From Planctomycetota bacterium (GTDB taxonomy: Bacteria; Planctomycetota; UBA1135; GCA-002686595): DNA of 64,000 nucleotides. Shown here piece after piece: positions 55,804-64,000 of the stretch. The stretch is taken from contig JAEUHZ010000064.1 in NCBI GenBank assembly GCA_016795205.1, positions 34,517 through 98,516 of the forward strand, in the 5' to 3' direction. A program made the position numbers and the translations under genes. The notes beneath the pieces are model-generated. The model was not told the DNA's origin. It saw only the letters and a list, made by a program, of their open reading frames with translations, and made no database searches. The first letter of the stretch is position 1, and each line of letters starts with the position of its first letter.

Positions 55804-58485
55804 TCACCATTCGATCCGCACCGCGTTCGAGACGTTCCAATTGCCGCCCTGCGGCGGGGCGCAGAAGCCCGGCGCGCTGTCGCGATACCAAGCCTGGTAG
55901 CCACGCACGGCCCCGGCCGTCAGCGGGTCGCCCAGTGCCGCGGAGCGTGCGCGGATCGTCGGTCCACCTGGGGGTGGGACGAGGACCGCGCCGCCCACTG
56001 CCGATGCGACGTACAGGCGCAGGACCTGGCCGGTCACGCAGCGCAGGCCGTCTCCCGAGGTGAACGGATCCGTGCGCAGCACGGTGCCTTGGAACACGAG
56101 CGTCGCCGCCGATGGAGGCAAACCCACGGCTTGGAACACGACATCGTCCGCCGCCGGGGAGCCGCTGGCCGTGAGCCGCGCACCGCCCGTAGCCCAGGAG
56201 TTCTCGCAACCGCGACCCGCGGCCGCGCCCTGGTTGCACGGGCAGGCCGAGAGCGTTCCGTCCCCCGCGCACGCCGTCGAGATCGCACCCCGCGATCCCC
56301 GCCAGGCGGCGATCGCATTCGTGCCGAGCACACCCGCGGCATCGAGCAGGCCGCCGACGAAGAGCTCGGGCCCAGCACCCGTGCCATCGTCGTGCACCGC
56401 GAGCGTCGTCACGCTGGGGCCGACCCCGGCGCCGAGCCCGCTCCAGCGGACGCCATCCCAGCGCGCGATGCGACTGGCCGGATTCGCCCCCGAGTGCGTG
56501 AAGTCGCCGCCCGCGTACAGCGCTGGACCAGAGCCGTCGTCGAAGACGGCCAACGCCGTCACGAGGTCGTTCAGACCCTCGCCGAGCGCGCTCCACGCGG
56601 TCCCATTCCAGCGCGCGACGCGGGCCGCGGGTGCTCCGCCCGCCTCCGTGAACGCGCCACCGGCGTAGAGCGCGGGCCCGCTCCCATCGTCGAAGGACAG
56701 CAGGGCCAGCACGTGGCCGTTCACGCTCGAGGGGAGCGCGCTCCAGCCGCTGCCATCCCACGTGGCGAGGTAGGGTGCGGCCACGCTACCCGCACTCGTG
56801 AACGTGCCGCCGACGTGGAGTCGGGGTCCGCCGCCGCCGTCGTGGGCCGCGAGCGCGTAGACGCGCCCCAGGACCCCGCCCGCCAGGGGGTGCCAGGCGG
56901 CCCCGTCCCAACGGGCGACGTTGCTCGCAGCGACGCCCGCGATGGACGTGAACGTCCCGCCCACGAACAGCTCGCCGGCGATGGACGCCAACGCCGCGTA
57001 CCGATCGAACGCGGGAGAGCCCATGGCGAGCGTGCTCCACGTGGCTCCGTCCCAGGACTGGATCCAGCCGCGCATCCCCGCGTACAGCCGGGGGCCCGAG
57101 CCGGGATCATGCTCGATCAGGGCGTCCGGCACGTCGACCGGCGCGGACGGCAGTGCGTTCCAACCGGTCCCGCTCCAGCGTGCCACGCCGCCCGCGGGCG
57201 CGCCGTCCGCGGTGCAGAACCCGCCGCTCGCGAACAGGCCCGGGCCGGTGCCGTCGTCGTGGCTCGCCAGCGCCACGATCCGGGAGTCTGAGTCGATTCC
57301 CCGCAGGCCGCGCTGCTCGTTGCCGAGCGGGAGCCAGGAATTGCCCTCGAGCCGCGCCAGGAACGCGTGCTGGTCGCCGATCCGCGCAGACCCGCTGGCG
57401 AAGTGCAGCCGCGGTCCTTGCCCGGCGTCGAACGCGCACAGACTGTGGCGGGTCGCCGGGCCGTAGGACCAGCACGGGAGCAGGTGGGAGACCGGCGCGC
57501 CGACCTGGATCCAGGCCTGGCCATCCCAGCGACACAGGCGGTGGACCAGCCCGGGGGAGTTGTAGCCATACAGGACCGGCCCCGTGCCCGAGTCGATGGA
57601 CTCGATGAGCCCAAAGCCCGACCCGCCGGAGCCCGGAATCGCCCGCCAAGCTGCGCCCGTCCAGGCCGCCAGCCCGCCCAGCGACTGGCCGCCCGCCGTC
57701 AGGCCCGCCCCGGACACGACGAGTTCCGGTCCCGACCCAAAGTCGTGGCTCGCCAGGTCGAACCACTGACTGGCGCTCGTGAACCCTGGGACGGCCGACC
57801 ACTGGGACCCGTTCCAGCGCGCGAGCGTGGCCGCCGGCGTGCCTCCCGCCTGGTGGAATCCGCCGAGGACGTAGAGTTGGGTCCCGCCGGAGTCGGGGTG
57901 CACGACCAGGCTGTGGCCCGCTCCGCTCACACCGCTGTTCCAGGTCAGCCCGCCCGCGAGCCCGCTCCAGGTGAGGCCGTCCCAGGCCGCGATGGCCCTC
58001 GTTCCGGCGCCGCCCATCGAGGCGAAGGCCCCGGTCGCGTAGAGCCTGGGACCGGACCCGTCGTCCCAGACACACAGCGCATTCACGCTCGCTTCCGGCG
58101 TCGACGGCAGCGCCTGCCAGTCGAGCCCGTCCCAGCGCCAGACACCGCGCGAGGTCCCCGCGTACAAGGCGGACCCGCCGCCGGCGTCGTACACGGCGAA
58201 ACAGTAGGTCTGGCCCTGGAGGCCGCTGCACACCGTCTGGAATGCGACCCCATTCCAACGCTGGATCGACCATTCACCGCTCGGTGTCCGGAGGTCGCCA
58301 GCGACATAGAGCGCCGGGCCGCTGCCGTCGTCGTGGACGATCTGGGCGAACACGGGACCGGTGAGGGCCGGGTCCTGGGCCGGGAACGTGCGCCACCCCA
58401 GGCCCTGGCCGCGCGCGGGACCAGCCCACGAGAGGAGCACGGAGAGACCGGCGAGGACGAGCAGGGGGTGGGAACGGTCGCGCAT
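55804..58485 (-). CDS. Secreted repeat protein (beta-propeller-like) with the planctomycete C-terminal module
   Basis: A signal peptide (about 1-26, ending ARG) leads an 893-residue protein. Residues 30-740 consist of about 14 repeats of 50-60 residues with the pattern 'W.G..W..L...........DDGSGP.LYAGG.F', which suggests one or two beta-propellers of the kind used for binding. The C-terminal 145 residues start with 'CAGDGTLSACPCNQGAAAGRGCENS' and end with 'YQAWYRDSAPGFCAPPQGGNWNVSNAVRIEW', the same module as in the giant protein at 20864-28486. A -10-like TATAGGAT lies at 58510-58503. No catalytic site is visible. The protein is probably displayed at the cell surface or secreted; the ligand is unknown. 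Confidence 0.8.
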   Translation of the reverse strand: MRDRSHPLLVLAGLSVLLSWAGPARGQGLGWRTFPAQDPALTGPVFAQIVHDDGSGPALYVAGDLRTPSGEWSIQRWNGVAFQTVCSGLQGQTYCFAVYDAGGGSALYAGTSRGVWRWDGLDWQALPSTPEASVNALCVWDDGSGPRLYATGAFASMGGAGTRAIAAWDGLTWSGLAGGLTWNSGVSGAGHSLVVHPDSGGTQLYVLGGFHQAGGTPAATLARWNGSQWSAVPGFTSASQWFDLASHDFGSGPELVVSGAGLTAGGQSLGGLAAWTGAAWRAIPGSGGSGFGLIESIDSGTGPVLYGYNSPGLVHRLCRWDGQAWIQVGAPVSHLLPCWSYGPATRHSLCAFDAGQGPRLHFASGSARIGDQHAFLARLEGNSWLPLGNEQRGLRGIDSDSRIVALASHDDGTGPGLFASGGFCTADGAPAGGVARWSGTGWNALPSAPVDVPDALIEHDPGSGPRLYAGMRGWIQSWDGATWSTLAMGSPAFDRYAALASIAGELFVGGTFTSIAGVAASNVARWDGAAWHPLAGGVLGRVYALAAHDGGGGPRLHVGGTFTSAGSVAAPYLATWDGSGWSALPSSVNGHVLALLSFDDGSGPALYAGGAFTEAGGAPAARVARWNGTAWSALGEGLNDLVTALAVFDDGSGPALYAGGDFTHSGANPASRIARWDGVRWSGLGAGVGPSVTTLAVHDDGTGAGPELFVGGLLDAAGVLGTNAIAAWRGSRGAISTACAGDGTLSACPCNQGAAAGRGCENSWATGGARLTASGSPAADDVVFQAVGLPPSAATLVFQGTVLRTDPFTSGDGLRCVTGQVLRLYVASAVGGAVLVPPPGGPTIRARSAALGDPLTAGAVRGYQAWYRDSAPGFCAPPQGGNWNVSNAVRIEW

Positions 58486-58587
58486 GGGTCGTAGCGGGCT
58501 CTATCCTATACTTGGCGCTCGCCCGCGCCCCGTTGCGGATGAACGGGTTTGCGCCGGGCTCGCGGCCGGCCCGGACGCGGCTCCCGC

Positions 58588-59532
58588 TCAACCCTGGCGC
58601 GTGCGCTCCGCCCGCAGGCCGGGCGTCCCGCCTGCCCCCCAGCGCGCGATGCCCGGCAAGCCGCGATACAGGAGCGCGTGGTAGAGACGCCGGGGGAGGA
58701 GCCGGCGCAGCGCCGTGAACAGGAACGCGTCGGGCGTGCCCGACATGCGCAGCGGCGGTGAGCGCATCGTGAGCGCGCGCTCGATGCGCCCGGCCACGAA
58801 GTCGGGCGTCGAGCGCGAGAGGCGCATGAGTCGCGCGATGAACGGCTGCATGTGCTCGTAGTGCGCGTGGTAGGGGTCGTCGTCGGCCACGATCGAGCGC
58901 GCGCTGTCCTGTGTCTCGCGCGTGTTCGCGAAGCTCTCGGAGTGCACGAAGCCCGGCTCGACCAGCGTGACCGCCACGCCGAACGGCCGCACCTCGTACC
59001 ACAGGGCCTCGCTGGCGCCCTCCAGTGCGAACTTCGAGGCGCTGTACACGGCCATCGTGGGCATGGCCATCATCCCGCCGACCGACGACACGTTCACGAT
59101 GCGCCCGGCGCGCCGCGCGCGCATCTGCGGCAGGACCAGCCGCACGAGTTCCATGGGGGCCAGGAAGTTGACGTCCATCTGGGCCAGGCGCTCGTCGTCG
59201 CGCACGTGCTCCAGCACGGAGCGGTAGGCGACGCCGGCGTTGTTCACCAGGGCGTCGATGCGCCCGAAGCGCGCCGTGGCGGCCGCGACCGCCGCGCGCC
59301 GCTCAGCGGCGCGGGTGACGTCGAGGGGCACGATCGCCGTGCGCTCGTTCTCGCCGAGCCCGGCGGCCTGGAAGCGCGCCAGCGAGTCCGTGCGCGCCGA
59401 AAGCACCAGCCGCCACGGCCCGCGCGCCAAGCGACGCGCGAGCGCCAGGCCCAGGCCGCTCGAAGCCCCGGTCAGGAAGACGACCGGGAGGGACTCGGCG
59501 CGTGGATCCGCTGGCAGCGCCACGCGCTGCAT
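58588..59532 (-). CDS. Short-chain dehydrogenase/reductase
   Basis: This 314-residue classical SDR has the cofactor loop 'LTGASSGLG' (about 20-28), 'DALVNNAGVAYRS' (NNAG), Ser in 'IVNVSSVGGMM' and the catalytic 'YSASKFALE' (YxxxK). The Arg in 'LSART' after strand 2 suggests NADP(H) preference. The tail (about 235-314) is longer than in the shortest SDRs and has hydrophobic and Arg-rich stretches ('RLMRLSRSTPDFVAGRIERAL', 'RRLLPRRLYHALLYRGL'), as in membrane-associated members that reduce lipid-linked or acyl substrates. The substrate is unknown. It is divergent from rpsA; 177 bp separate them and hold the rpsA promoter. Confidence 0.88.
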   Translation of the reverse strand: MQRVALPADPRAESLPVVFLTGASSGLGLALARRLARGPWRLVLSARTDSLARFQAAGLGENERTAIVPLDVTRAAERRAAVAAATARFGRIDALVNNAGVAYRSVLEHVRDDERLAQMDVNFLAPMELVRLVLPQMRARRAGRIVNVSSVGGMMAMPTMAVYSASKFALEGASEALWYEVRPFGVAVTLVEPGFVHSESFANTRETQDSARSIVADDDPYHAHYEHMQPFIARLMRLSRSTPDFVAGRIERALTMRSPPLRMSGTPDAFLFTALRRLLPRRLYHALLYRGLPGIARWGAGGTPGLRAERTRQG

Positions 59533-59586
59533 CCTACGGCGCCGGCGGGCCGGGTCGCCGCGGGCCGTGGTCGGCGCGCAGGATGG

Positions 59587-59616
59587 TTGCGCCGGGGCCG
59601 GCCGCGCCGGTACCCT
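59587..59616 (+). promoter_or_regulatory. Probable promoter for rpsA
   Basis: TTGCGC (59587-59592) and TACCCT (59611-59616) are 18 bp apart. The start codon lies about 90 nt downstream, leaving room for a leader of the kind often used to control ribosomal-protein genes. Confidence 0.4.
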
Positions 59617-59709
59617 CTCCCGCTTCGCCCGTCGGCCCTGACGGGCCCCGGAGACCCACGTCGGGCTTCCGCGGAACCCTGCGACCCCCTGACAAGACTG
59701 ACAGAGTTC

Positions 59710-61479
<1,770 letters not shown>

Positions 61480-61486
61480 CCGCGGT

Positions 61487-61508
61487 GCTCGAGCGAGATC
61501 ACTCGAGC
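61487..61508 (+). terminator. Hairpin after rpsA
   Basis: GCTCGAG (61487-61493) and CTCGAGC (61502-61508) form a 7-bp perfect stem 8 bp after the rpsA stop. No T-run follows, so read-through into the next gene is possible. Confidence 0.35.
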
Positions 61509-61532
61509 CTCGGACGGGGCGGCGCGGCGCGG

Positions 61533-62726
61533 ATGGAGTCCGCACGGCGCCGCCCCGTCGCTTGGCGCTCGGCCGCGGCCGCCCTGGCCCTGGCGCTCGC
61601 GCTGGGCGCGTCGCCATCGTGCGCGACGGCGCCCTCCGCGCAGCGCGAGGCGGAGCTCGCGGCTGCCTGCGAGCGGCTCGAGGCCGCGCTGCGCGACGGC
61701 GACGACGCGGCGGCGCGCGCGGCCGCGGCGCGCATCCGCGAGCTCGACGCGCGGGGGGCCGACGCGCGCCGCGCCGAGGAGCTCGTGCGGCTGCTCGACG
61801 CACGCGTCGAGCCGCGCTTCGAGCCGGCGCTCCTCGCGCTGCGCGCGGCGCTCGCCGACGGCGACCCCGCCCAGGCGCGCGCCATCCTCGCGCGCCTGCT
61901 CCAGCTGCAGCCGAGCGGCACGGCTCTGGAGCTCGCGCGCGTCTACGAGCGGATCCTCGACGGCCGCGCGGCCCTGTCGCTCCTCGAGCTCGAGACCCAG
62001 TGCCTGTGGCGGCCCGACCCCCAGGTCGCGGGCGCGGGCACCTGCGTCGTGCGGCTCGCCGTGCGCTCGCGGGATGGCGCGGCGCGCGCGCTCGTGGGCG
62101 GTGCCGCGACCCTGGAGCTCGCCGCGGTCACGCTCGACGCGCGCGGCCACCATCGCCGCGCCGGGGAGACGCGCGCCCTCGAAGCGCCGGCGCGCATCGA
62201 GGTCCCGGCCCAGGGCCCGGCCGAGGCCGACCTCGCGCTGGTCCCGCTCGAGCTCCCCGACGGGGCCCTGGCCCTGCGGCTCACGGCGCGCGTGCTGCTG
62301 CGCTCGGGCTCCGTCGTGGAGCAGGGTCGCGCCCTGCCGGCGCGGCCCGTGGCCGCCGCCGCGGGCGAGCTCGTGCTGCTCGAGGGCCGGCTCCTGGCCC
62401 TGGGGCCCGCCGCGCGCGGCGATCTGGCGGCCGCGGCGCTCCAGCCGGCGTCTCGTCCGGAGGACCTGCTCGCGCTCGCGCTGCGCGTGCGCCGCGAGGA
62501 CCGCGACGCGGTGCTCGACGCCGTCGCCGGGCTGGATCTCGACCGCGGCCGGATCGAGCGGCTGGCGCCAGCGCTGCGCTGGCTCGCGCCCGAGGCCGGC
62601 GGCGGCTCCGACGTCGCCCAGTGGGACGAGTGGCTCGACGCGCGCGCGGCCGCCCGCCGCGCGGCGGAGCGCAGCACCGAGCCCGTGCTGCCGCGTGCGG
62701 GGCGCGCGAAGCTCGCCGGGCCTTGA
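61533..62726 (+). CDS. Hypothetical lipoprotein with helical N-terminal region
   Basis: I do not recognise this 397-residue protein. A lipoprotein signal peptide ends in 'LGASPSC' (Cys about 30). Residues 31-150 are very Ala/Arg-rich, with TPR-like helices ('CERLEAALRDGDDAAARAAAARIRELDARGADARRAEELVRLLDARV'), and residues 150-310 look like beta-sandwich strands ('CVVRLAVRSRDGAARALVGGAATLELAAVTLDARGHH'). The last 80 residues are again helical. The start ATG at 61533 opens the signal peptide. It lies between rpsA and tyrS; it may be an envelope component with a scaffold role. Confidence 0.6.
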   Translation: MESARRRPVAWRSAAAALALALALGASPSCATAPSAQREAELAAACERLEAALRDGDDAAARAAAARIRELDARGADARRAEELVRLLDARVEPRFEPALLALRAALADGDPAQARAILARLLQLQPSGTALELARVYERILDGRAALSLLELETQCLWRPDPQVAGAGTCVVRLAVRSRDGAARALVGGAATLELAAVTLDARGHHRRAGETRALEAPARIEVPAQGPAEADLALVPLELPDGALALRLTARVLLRSGSVVEQGRALPARPVAAAAGELVLLEGRLLALGPAARGDLAAAALQPASRPEDLLALALRVRREDRDAVLDAVAGLDLDRGRIERLAPALRWLAPEAGGGSDVAQWDEWLDARAAARRAAERSTEPVLPRAGRAKLAGP

Positions 62727-62762
62727 TCGCGGGCCGCCGGCCGCCACACTCGCGCGGAGCTC

Positions 62763-63977
62763 ATGACCCCCGCCCCGCCCGATCCGCGCGTCGCCGAGGC
62801 GCTGGCCGTCTTTCGACGCGGTGCCGTCGACCTCATCGAGCCGAGCGAGCTCGAGGCACGCCTGGTCGCGAGCCGCGACGCGCGGCGGCCGCTGCGCGTC
62901 AAGTTCGGCATGGACCCGACCAGCCCCGACCTGCACCTGGGGCATGCCGTGCAGCTCCTGAAGCTGCGCGCCATCCAGGAGCTGGGGCACCGCATCGTGC
63001 TGATCGTCGGCGACGCGACCGCCATGATCGGCGATCCCTCGGGCCGCAACAAGCTGCGCCCGCCGCTCTCGCGCGCCGCGATCGACGCGAACCTCGCGAC
63101 CTACGTCGAGCAGGCCGGCCGCGTGCTGGACATGTCGAGCACCGAGGTGCGCCGCAACTCGGAGTGGTTCGACCGGATGCGCTTCGAGGACGTGCTCAAG
63201 CTGCTCGGCCGCGCGACGGTCGCGCGCATGCTGGAGCGGGACACGTTCGAGAAGCGCATGGCCGAGGGCGAGCCGATCGGCGTGCACGAGCTGCTCTACC
63301 CGCTCATGCAGGGCTGGGACAGCGTCATGGTCGAGGCCGACCTGGAGCTGGGCGGGACCGACCAGCTCTTCAACCTGCTGCGTGGGCGCGACCTGCAGGT
63401 TCAGGAGGGGCAAGCACCGCAGGTGTGCTTCACGATGCCGCTCGTGAACGGCGCCGACGGGCGCAAGATGAGCAAGAGCTACGGCAACGCGATCGGACTC
63501 ACCGAGCCGCCGTTCGAGATGTTCCAGAAGCTGGTGCGCACGGTGCCGGACACGGCGCTCGCGGATTGGTTCACGCTGCTGACGCAGGTCCCCGAGGGGG
63601 AGGTGCGGGCGCTCCTGGCCGGAGACCACCGCGCGGCCGCGCTGCGCCTGGCTGGCGAGATCACTGGCTTCTTCCACGGCGCACAAGCCGCCCGCGAGGC
63701 GCGCGAGGAGTACGAGCGCCGGGCGCGCGGCGCGGGCCCGGGCGACGTCGAGGAGCGCCCCTGGCCGCCCGAGTTCGCCGGCCAGAGCATGCCCCTCGCC
63801 AACCTGCTGGCCGCGCTCGGCATCGTCAGCTCGACCTCCGACGCGCGCCGCCGGGTCCAGGCCAAGTCGATTCGGCTCGACGGAGCCGTCGTCGAGGACG
63901 CGCTGATCCCGGTCTCGCAGGCCCGACTGCCCATGGTGGTCGCGACGAGCAAGACGAAGTTCGTGCGGATCGTGTAG
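62763..63977 (+). CDS. tyrS: Tyrosyl-tRNA synthetase
   Basis: This 404-residue class I synthetase has the HIGH-type motif 'DLHLGHAVQLLKL' (HLGH, about 58-61), the tyrosine- and ATP-binding 'GDATAMIGDPSGRN', 'DSVMVEADLELGGTDQLFNLLRGR' and the KMSKS loop ('GRKMSKSYGNAI'). A C-terminal S4-like RNA-binding domain ('MPLANLLAALGIVSSTSDARRRVQAKSIRLDG') is present. The size fits bacterial TyrRS. The ATG at 62763 is 36 bp after the lipoprotein stop. The window ends 23 bp after the stop codon, and nothing further can be seen. Confidence 0.97.
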   Translation: MTPAPPDPRVAEALAVFRRGAVDLIEPSELEARLVASRDARRPLRVKFGMDPTSPDLHLGHAVQLLKLRAIQELGHRIVLIVGDATAMIGDPSGRNKLRPPLSRAAIDANLATYVEQAGRVLDMSSTEVRRNSEWFDRMRFEDVLKLLGRATVARMLERDTFEKRMAEGEPIGVHELLYPLMQGWDSVMVEADLELGGTDQLFNLLRGRDLQVQEGQAPQVCFTMPLVNGADGRKMSKSYGNAIGLTEPPFEMFQKLVRTVPDTALADWFTLLTQVPEGEVRALLAGDHRAAALRLAGEITGFFHGAQAAREAREEYERRARGAGPGDVEERPWPPEFAGQSMPLANLLAALGIVSSTSDARRRVQAKSIRLDGAVVEDALIPVSQARLPMVVATSKTKFVRIV

Positions 63978-64000
63978 GTACGGAGTCAGACTCGCTTCCG

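Noticed and set aside
59531..59536. TAGGAT on the minus strand at the start of the SDR gene as a -10 element
   Set aside because: It overlaps the ATG itself, so a transcript starting from it would begin inside the coding region.

Overview
This 64 kb window has very high G+C (above 70% by eye), dense gene packing and no insertion sequence, prophage or CRISPR array that I can see. It most likely comes from the chromosome of a Planctomycetota bacterium. Two very large secreted proteins end in the same Cys/Gly-rich C-terminal module (a 'CPCG..GC.N' start and a 'YQ.WYR' plus 'SNA' end) that I know from deep-branching, high-GC planctomycetes. The window also carries hyalin-repeat and lamin-tail proteins, LPS-type envelope genes and a sigma-54 system. 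The phylum is inferred from protein style, not from a marker gene.

Layout. 1-4.6 kb: the end of an M3-like peptidase, a carboxypeptidase-regulatory-like protein, an alkaline-phosphatase-superfamily protein and a rhodanese. 4.7-11.3 kb: a small ORF, a KptA RNA 2'-phosphotransferase with a long Arg/Asp-rich tail, a Kdo/WaaP-type kinase, and a 1186-residue Ser/Thr kinase-ATPase-TPR protein. 11.4-20.4 kb: housekeeping genes (cysS, ssb, a MoaD-MoaE fusion, an MBL hydrolase, ETF-quinone oxidoreductase, pepA), with an MFS exporter, a PilZ protein and half of a GNAT gene among them. 20.4-20.7 kb: tRNA-Leu(UAA) and tRNA-Cys(GCA), back to back. 20.9-28.5 kb: one 2540-residue secreted mosaic protein with tandem HYR repeats. 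28.8-37.4 kb: a Trk/Ktr potassium transporter with a minimal NAD-binding gating subunit, two large paralogous lipoproteins and an SGNH hydrolase. 37.5-46.8 kb: an envelope-glycan island (GDP-mannose dehydratase, second epimerase, paired GT2 proteins, FemAB-like protein, heptose-bisphosphate phosphatase, PEGA lipoprotein, GT39-like membrane transferase). 46.8-52.7 kb: EF-P, sigma-54, a secreted unknown, a degenerate GGDEF protein and a sigma-54 activator. 52.8-55.7 kb: AlkD-like, lpxH, cmk and plsC. 55.8-58.5 kb: a repeat-rich secreted propeller-like protein. 58.6-64 kb: an SDR, rpsA, a lipoprotein and tyrS.

How they fit together. Sugar-nucleotide, LPS (Kdo kinase, GmhB, LpxH) and glycosyltransferase genes point to a Gram-negative-type envelope with a decorated polysaccharide. 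The secreted giants and lipoproteins are its likely outer face. The sigma-54 factor and an NtrC-type regulator lie about 2.3 kb apart and could work together. Many genes are joined by 4-bp ATGA/GTGA/TTGA overlaps. AT-rich hexamers of the TAGAAT/TAGACT/TAGGAT/TATCCT type recur just upstream of start codons and look like the housekeeping -10 element.

The observations I rate highest are the duplicated lipoprotein pair, the shared surface module, the KptA with an altered NAD motif and disordered tail, the glycosyltransferase pair in which one partner has lost its catalytic motifs, the uncleaved MoaD-MoaE fusion, and EF-P with Asn at the usual Lys position.
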